Source of the DNA: Pseudomonadota bacterium
GTDB lineage: Bacteria > Pseudomonadota > Alphaproteobacteria > Rhizobiales > Hyphomicrobiaceae
NCBI GenBank assembly: GCA_021816505.1
Contig: JAKAXS010000128.1
Span: 1 to 7,318 of the forward strand
Reading direction: 5' to 3'
Length of the DNA: 7,318 nucleotides
Part shown: positions 5,191 through 7,318 of the stretch, piece by piece
Position numbering within the stretch: the first letter of the stretch is position 1
Layout of the letters: the number at the start of each line of letters is the position of its first letter
Made by a program: the position numbers and the translations under genes
The notes under the pieces: generated by a model
Told to the model about the DNA's origin: nothing
The model's input: only the letters and a program-made list of their open reading frames with translations
Databases searched by the model: none

Positions 5191-6456
5191 TCAGAGACGC
5201 GCAACGTCGCCGTCAGCGCGTATCTCGCCCTGCTGAGCTGCCTCAACGAGCAGCGCGTCGTCAGCGGGACGCGCAAATCTTAAGATGGCGCAGCCGACGA
5301 TCGCGGACAGCAGCGAGCCTGCAAGGATGCCCGCTTTTGCTTCCTCGACCAGCTCCGGATTGTCAGGGAAAGCAAGGCCGCCAATGAATAAGCTCATCGT
5401 AAAGCCAATGCCGCACAGCAGGCAAACGGCGTAAATCTGAAGCCACGTTGCGCCGCGCGGCTTCGCGGCAAGACCTGTCTTGACGGCGAGGAGAACGCCG
5501 CCGAAGACGCCAATCTGCTTCCCGAAAAAAAGACCTGCGGCTATGCCAAGCGGTAAAGGCGCTAGGAGCGTGGCAAGACTAGAGCCCGCGAGGTCAACGC
5601 CTGCATTAGCAAATCCGAATATAGGCACGATCAGGAAAGCGACCCATGGTGTCAGGGCGTGCTCCAACCTGTGCAGCGGCGATTCTGCTGAATCAGGTGC
5701 GCCCGGTGATCCGCTGATGGGAATCATCAGCGCCGCGAGCACACCTGCGACAGTCGCGTGCACGCCCGACAGCAATGTTGCGTACCACAGCAGCGCGGCA
5801 GCCACGACGTAGAAGCCTAAGTGACGCAAGCCGAGCCGATTCATGCCCCACATCGCGATCAGGATGCTCGCCGCTGCCGCCATGGCGATCACATTGAGCG
5901 ACGATGTGTAAAAAACCGCGATGATCAGGACCGCGCCGAGATCATCTAGGATGGCAACAGTGACAAGAAACAGCTTGAGGGATAGCGGCGCGCGTCGTCC
6001 GAGCAGCGCAAGAACGCCCATGGCAAACGCGATATCGGTCGCGGCAGGAATGGCCCAGCCACCAGCGAGCGCGGGTGACGAGCCCGCGAACGCGAGATAA
6101 ATCATGGCGGGAAACGCCATGCCCAAAAGCGCTGGCAGTGCGGGCAAGCGCCGCTGCTCCCAAGTCGAAAGACGCCCATCCGCCATTTCTCGTTTGATCT
6201 CAAGCCCGACCAGCAGGAAGAAGACGGCCATCAGGCCATCGTTGATCCAGAGATGGGGCGTCATCGGCCCCAGGTTCTCTGACAAAGTCGGGCCGATCTG
6301 CGCATGCAGGGCATGGCGGTAAAAATCACCGAGCGCGCTATTGGCGACAATGATTGCGGCAGCAGCCGCAACGATCAAGATGATGCCGCCCGCCGCCTCG
6401 CTATCGAGAAGGCGGCGAAGCACGGAAAGAGGCTGGGACAAGATTCGGTTTTGCAC
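5191..6456 (-). CDS. nhaA: NhaA-type Na+/H+ antiporter
   Basis: Inner-membrane antiporter that exports one Na+ (or Li+) for two H+ entering, giving sodium and alkaline-pH tolerance. The 421 residues cover the whole NhaA family, slightly longer than the E. coli protein because of its hydrophilic C-terminus. Numerous hydrophobic helices are visible, starting with GGIILIVAAAAAIIVA (23-38). Conserved motifs are FFLLVGLEIKREM (79-91), IPAATDIAFAMG with D141, AILDDLGAVLIIA with the ion-binding pair D171/D172 (E. coli D163/D164), GVHATVAGV with pH-sensing H233, FGKQIG with K313 (E. coli K300), and LCGIGFTMSLFIGGLAF (347-363). The start is GTG at 6454-6456; no in-frame ATG and no good ribosome binding site precede it, so the exact start is less certain. 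The gap of 163 bp to arsH upstream, with its own candidate promoter, suggests separate transcription. Confidence 0.95.
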   Translation of the reverse strand: MQNRILSQPLSVLRRLLDSEAAGGIILIVAAAAAIIVANSALGDFYRHALHAQIGPTLSENLGPMTPHLWINDGLMAVFFLLVGLEIKREMADGRLSTWEQRRLPALPALLGMAFPAMIYLAFAGSSPALAGGWAIPAATDIAFAMGVLALLGRRAPLSLKLFLVTVAILDDLGAVLIIAVFYTSSLNVIAMAAAASILIAMWGMNRLGLRHLGFYVVAAALLWYATLLSGVHATVAGVLAALMIPISGSPGAPDSAESPLHRLEHALTPWVAFLIVPIFGFANAGVDLAGSSLATLLAPLPLGIAAGLFFGKQIGVFGGVLLAVKTGLAAKPRGATWLQIYAVCLLCGIGFTMSLFIGGLAFPDNPELVEEAKAGILAGSLLSAIVGCAILRFARPADDALLVEAAQQGEIRADGDVARL

Positions 6457-6471
6457 GGATGCACTGCTTTT

Positions 6472-6494
6472 CGGAGATGTTAAAACAATCTCCG
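6472..6494. promoter_or_regulatory. 23-bp inverted repeat in the nhaA leader
   Basis: CGGAGAT-GTTAAAACA-ATCTCCG: perfect 7-bp arms with a 9-nt spacer, 15 bases upstream of the nhaA GTG start. If transcribed it can fold into a hairpin next to the start; as DNA it fits a dimeric repressor or activator. E. coli nhaA is controlled by the LysR-type NhaR, but no such gene is in view and the site does not have a plain T-N11-A layout. Confidence 0.45.
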
Positions 6495-6541
6495 TAATCG
6501 AGCGTTAGAGCCCGGGCGCACGCAGCACACGCCATGACCAA

Positions 6542-6570
6542 TATGTACCACTGGCGGGGTATTTTTTCAA
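6542..6570 (-). promoter_or_regulatory. Candidate nhaA promoter
   Basis: Minus-strand TTGAAA (6570-6565; 5 of 6 to consensus), 17-bp spacer, TACATA (6547-6542; weak). It lies in the arsH-nhaA gap and would give a leader of about 80 nt that includes the inverted repeat at 6472-6494. The -10 is the weak part. Confidence 0.3.
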
Positions 6571-6619
6571 GTTGGACGGGGGATGACGCCTCTAATCCTG
6601 CGCAGAATCATCAAGCCAC

Positions 6620-7318
6620 TTAAGAGACGGCGCGGCCAAGACTGACGCGCTTGCTCAGCTCTTCTGCGCTTTCCTTGCGCTCGCTGTAGCGGTCAACAAG
6701 GTATGGTGACCGGTCACGCACAAGGAGCGTAAACTTCATCAGCTCTTCCATTACATCGACGACACGCTCGTAATAGGCGGAGGGTTTCATCCGGCCCTGC
6801 TCGTCAAATTCTTGAAACGCCTTGGCAACCGAAGACTGGTTCGGGATCGTCACCATGCGCATCCAGCGTCCGAGGACGCGCATTTGGTTGACGGCATTGA
6901 AGGACTGCGAGCCGCCGCTCACCTGCATGACGGCAAGCGTCTTGCCTTGTGTCGGGCGCACCGCGCCAACCGAGAGAGGTATCCAGTCGATCTGCGATTT
7001 CATGACACCGCTCATCGCGCCGTGCCGTTCGGGCGAGGACCACACCTGCCCTTCGGACCACGCCGCGAGGGCCCGAAGCTCCTGCACTTTTTCATGTGTC
7101 TCATCGCTACCATCGGGCAGCGGCAAGCCGTGCGGATCGAAGAACTTCACTTCCGCGCCCATCGCCTCCAATAACCGCCCCGCTTCTTCCGCAAGAAAGC
7201 GGCTGAACGAGCGTGCGCGCAGCGAGCCGTAGAGCATCAATATGCGCGGCGCATGCGTCGATGGGCTCGAAACCGAGAGCTTCTCAAGATCGGGAACGAC
7301 AAAATGTTCTTTGGCGAG
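6620..7318 (-). CDS. arsH: ArsH, FMN-dependent arsenical oxidase/reductase (5' end cut by window edge)
   Basis: Cytosolic flavoprotein of the NADPH-dependent FMN reductase family encoded in arsenic-resistance operons. Characterised members oxidise trivalent methyl- and aryl-arsenicals to less toxic pentavalent forms using NADPH and FMN. The reading frame is open to the window edge: 232 codons are visible, and since ArsH is usually about 240 residues, only a few N-terminal residues are missing. Visible hallmarks are the FMN phosphate loop [11 protein letters not shown] (30-40 of the visible part), [18 protein letters not shown] (95-112), [14 protein letters not shown] (133-146), then [23 protein letters not shown] and the C-terminal [18 protein letters not shown] pair at 7240-7235 is internal, since PRIL and other conserved residues precede it. 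ArsH is usually late in ars operons, so arsR, an arsenite efflux gene and arsC are expected beyond position 7318. Confidence 0.95.
   Translation of the reverse strand, partial: LAKEHFVVPDLEKLSVSSPSTHAPRILMLYGSLRARSFSRFLAEEAGRLLEAMGAEVKFFDPHGLPLPDGSDETHEKVQELRALAAWSEGQVWSSPERHGAMSGVMKSQIDWIPLSVGAVRPTQGKTLAVMQVSGGSQSFNAVNQMRVLGRWMRMVTIPNQSSVAKAFQEFDEQGRMKPSAYYERVVDVMEELMKFTLLVRDRSPYLVDRYSERKESAEELSKRVSLGRAVS

Noticed and set aside
6541..6570. Plus-strand terminator from GGGGTATTTTTTC
   Set aside because: The T-run is real, but only a 4-bp stem (TACC/GGTA) precedes it and no plus-strand gene lies upstream to be terminated.
1..7318. CRISPR array, insertion sequence, toxin-antitoxin pair or riboswitch
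   Set aside because: I found no regularly spaced repeats, no transposase or terminal inverted repeats, no small paired genes and no conserved aptamer pattern on either strand.

Overview
The window looks like high-GC alphaproteobacterial DNA, most likely from the Hyphomicrobiales (Rhizobiales). The evidence is the style of the aspS, rnd and cysteine-rich-repeat proteins, the head-to-head aspS/rnd pair, and the high GC at third codon positions. The species cannot be named from sequence alone.

The window splits at about position 2446. The left part (1-2391) reads as chromosomal backbone. It holds the 5' part of aspS (aspartyl-tRNA synthetase, minus strand, cut by the window edge), a short divergent promoter region, rnd (RNase D, plus strand), and a small secreted protein with two four-cysteine repeats (plus strand). 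A strong hairpin at 2335-2362 follows. At 2392-2446 on the minus strand lies the 3' part of a tRNA-Leu(UAA): anticodon loop, variable arm, T arm, 3' acceptor strand and CCA. No 5' half is present. This is the usual scar left where a tyrosine-recombinase element integrates into a tRNA 3' end. Its orientation places the native chromosome at lower coordinates and the element at higher coordinates, with the intact tRNA-Leu expected at the far end of the element, beyond the window.

The right part (2447-7318) reads as one end of that putative genomic island. About 340 bp of AT-richer non-coding DNA with short repeats and palindromes comes first. Three minus-strand genes follow: a soluble PAS-GAF hybrid histidine kinase with a C-terminal receiver, an NhaA-type Na+/H+ antiporter, and arsH (FMN-dependent organoarsenical oxidase/reductase), whose extreme 5' end lies outside the window. 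Intergenic gaps of about 160-180 bp, each with a candidate promoter and a 23-bp inverted repeat, suggest that arsH, nhaA and the kinase are not one tight operon. The cargo reads as stress and metal fitness: arsenic detoxification, Na+/pH homeostasis, and a sensor with no partner regulator in view.

I saw no novel protein system. The most informative item is the tRNA-Leu scar, because it fixes the island boundary and predicts what lies beyond the window. No CRISPR array, IS element, integrase or complete RNA gene is visible.
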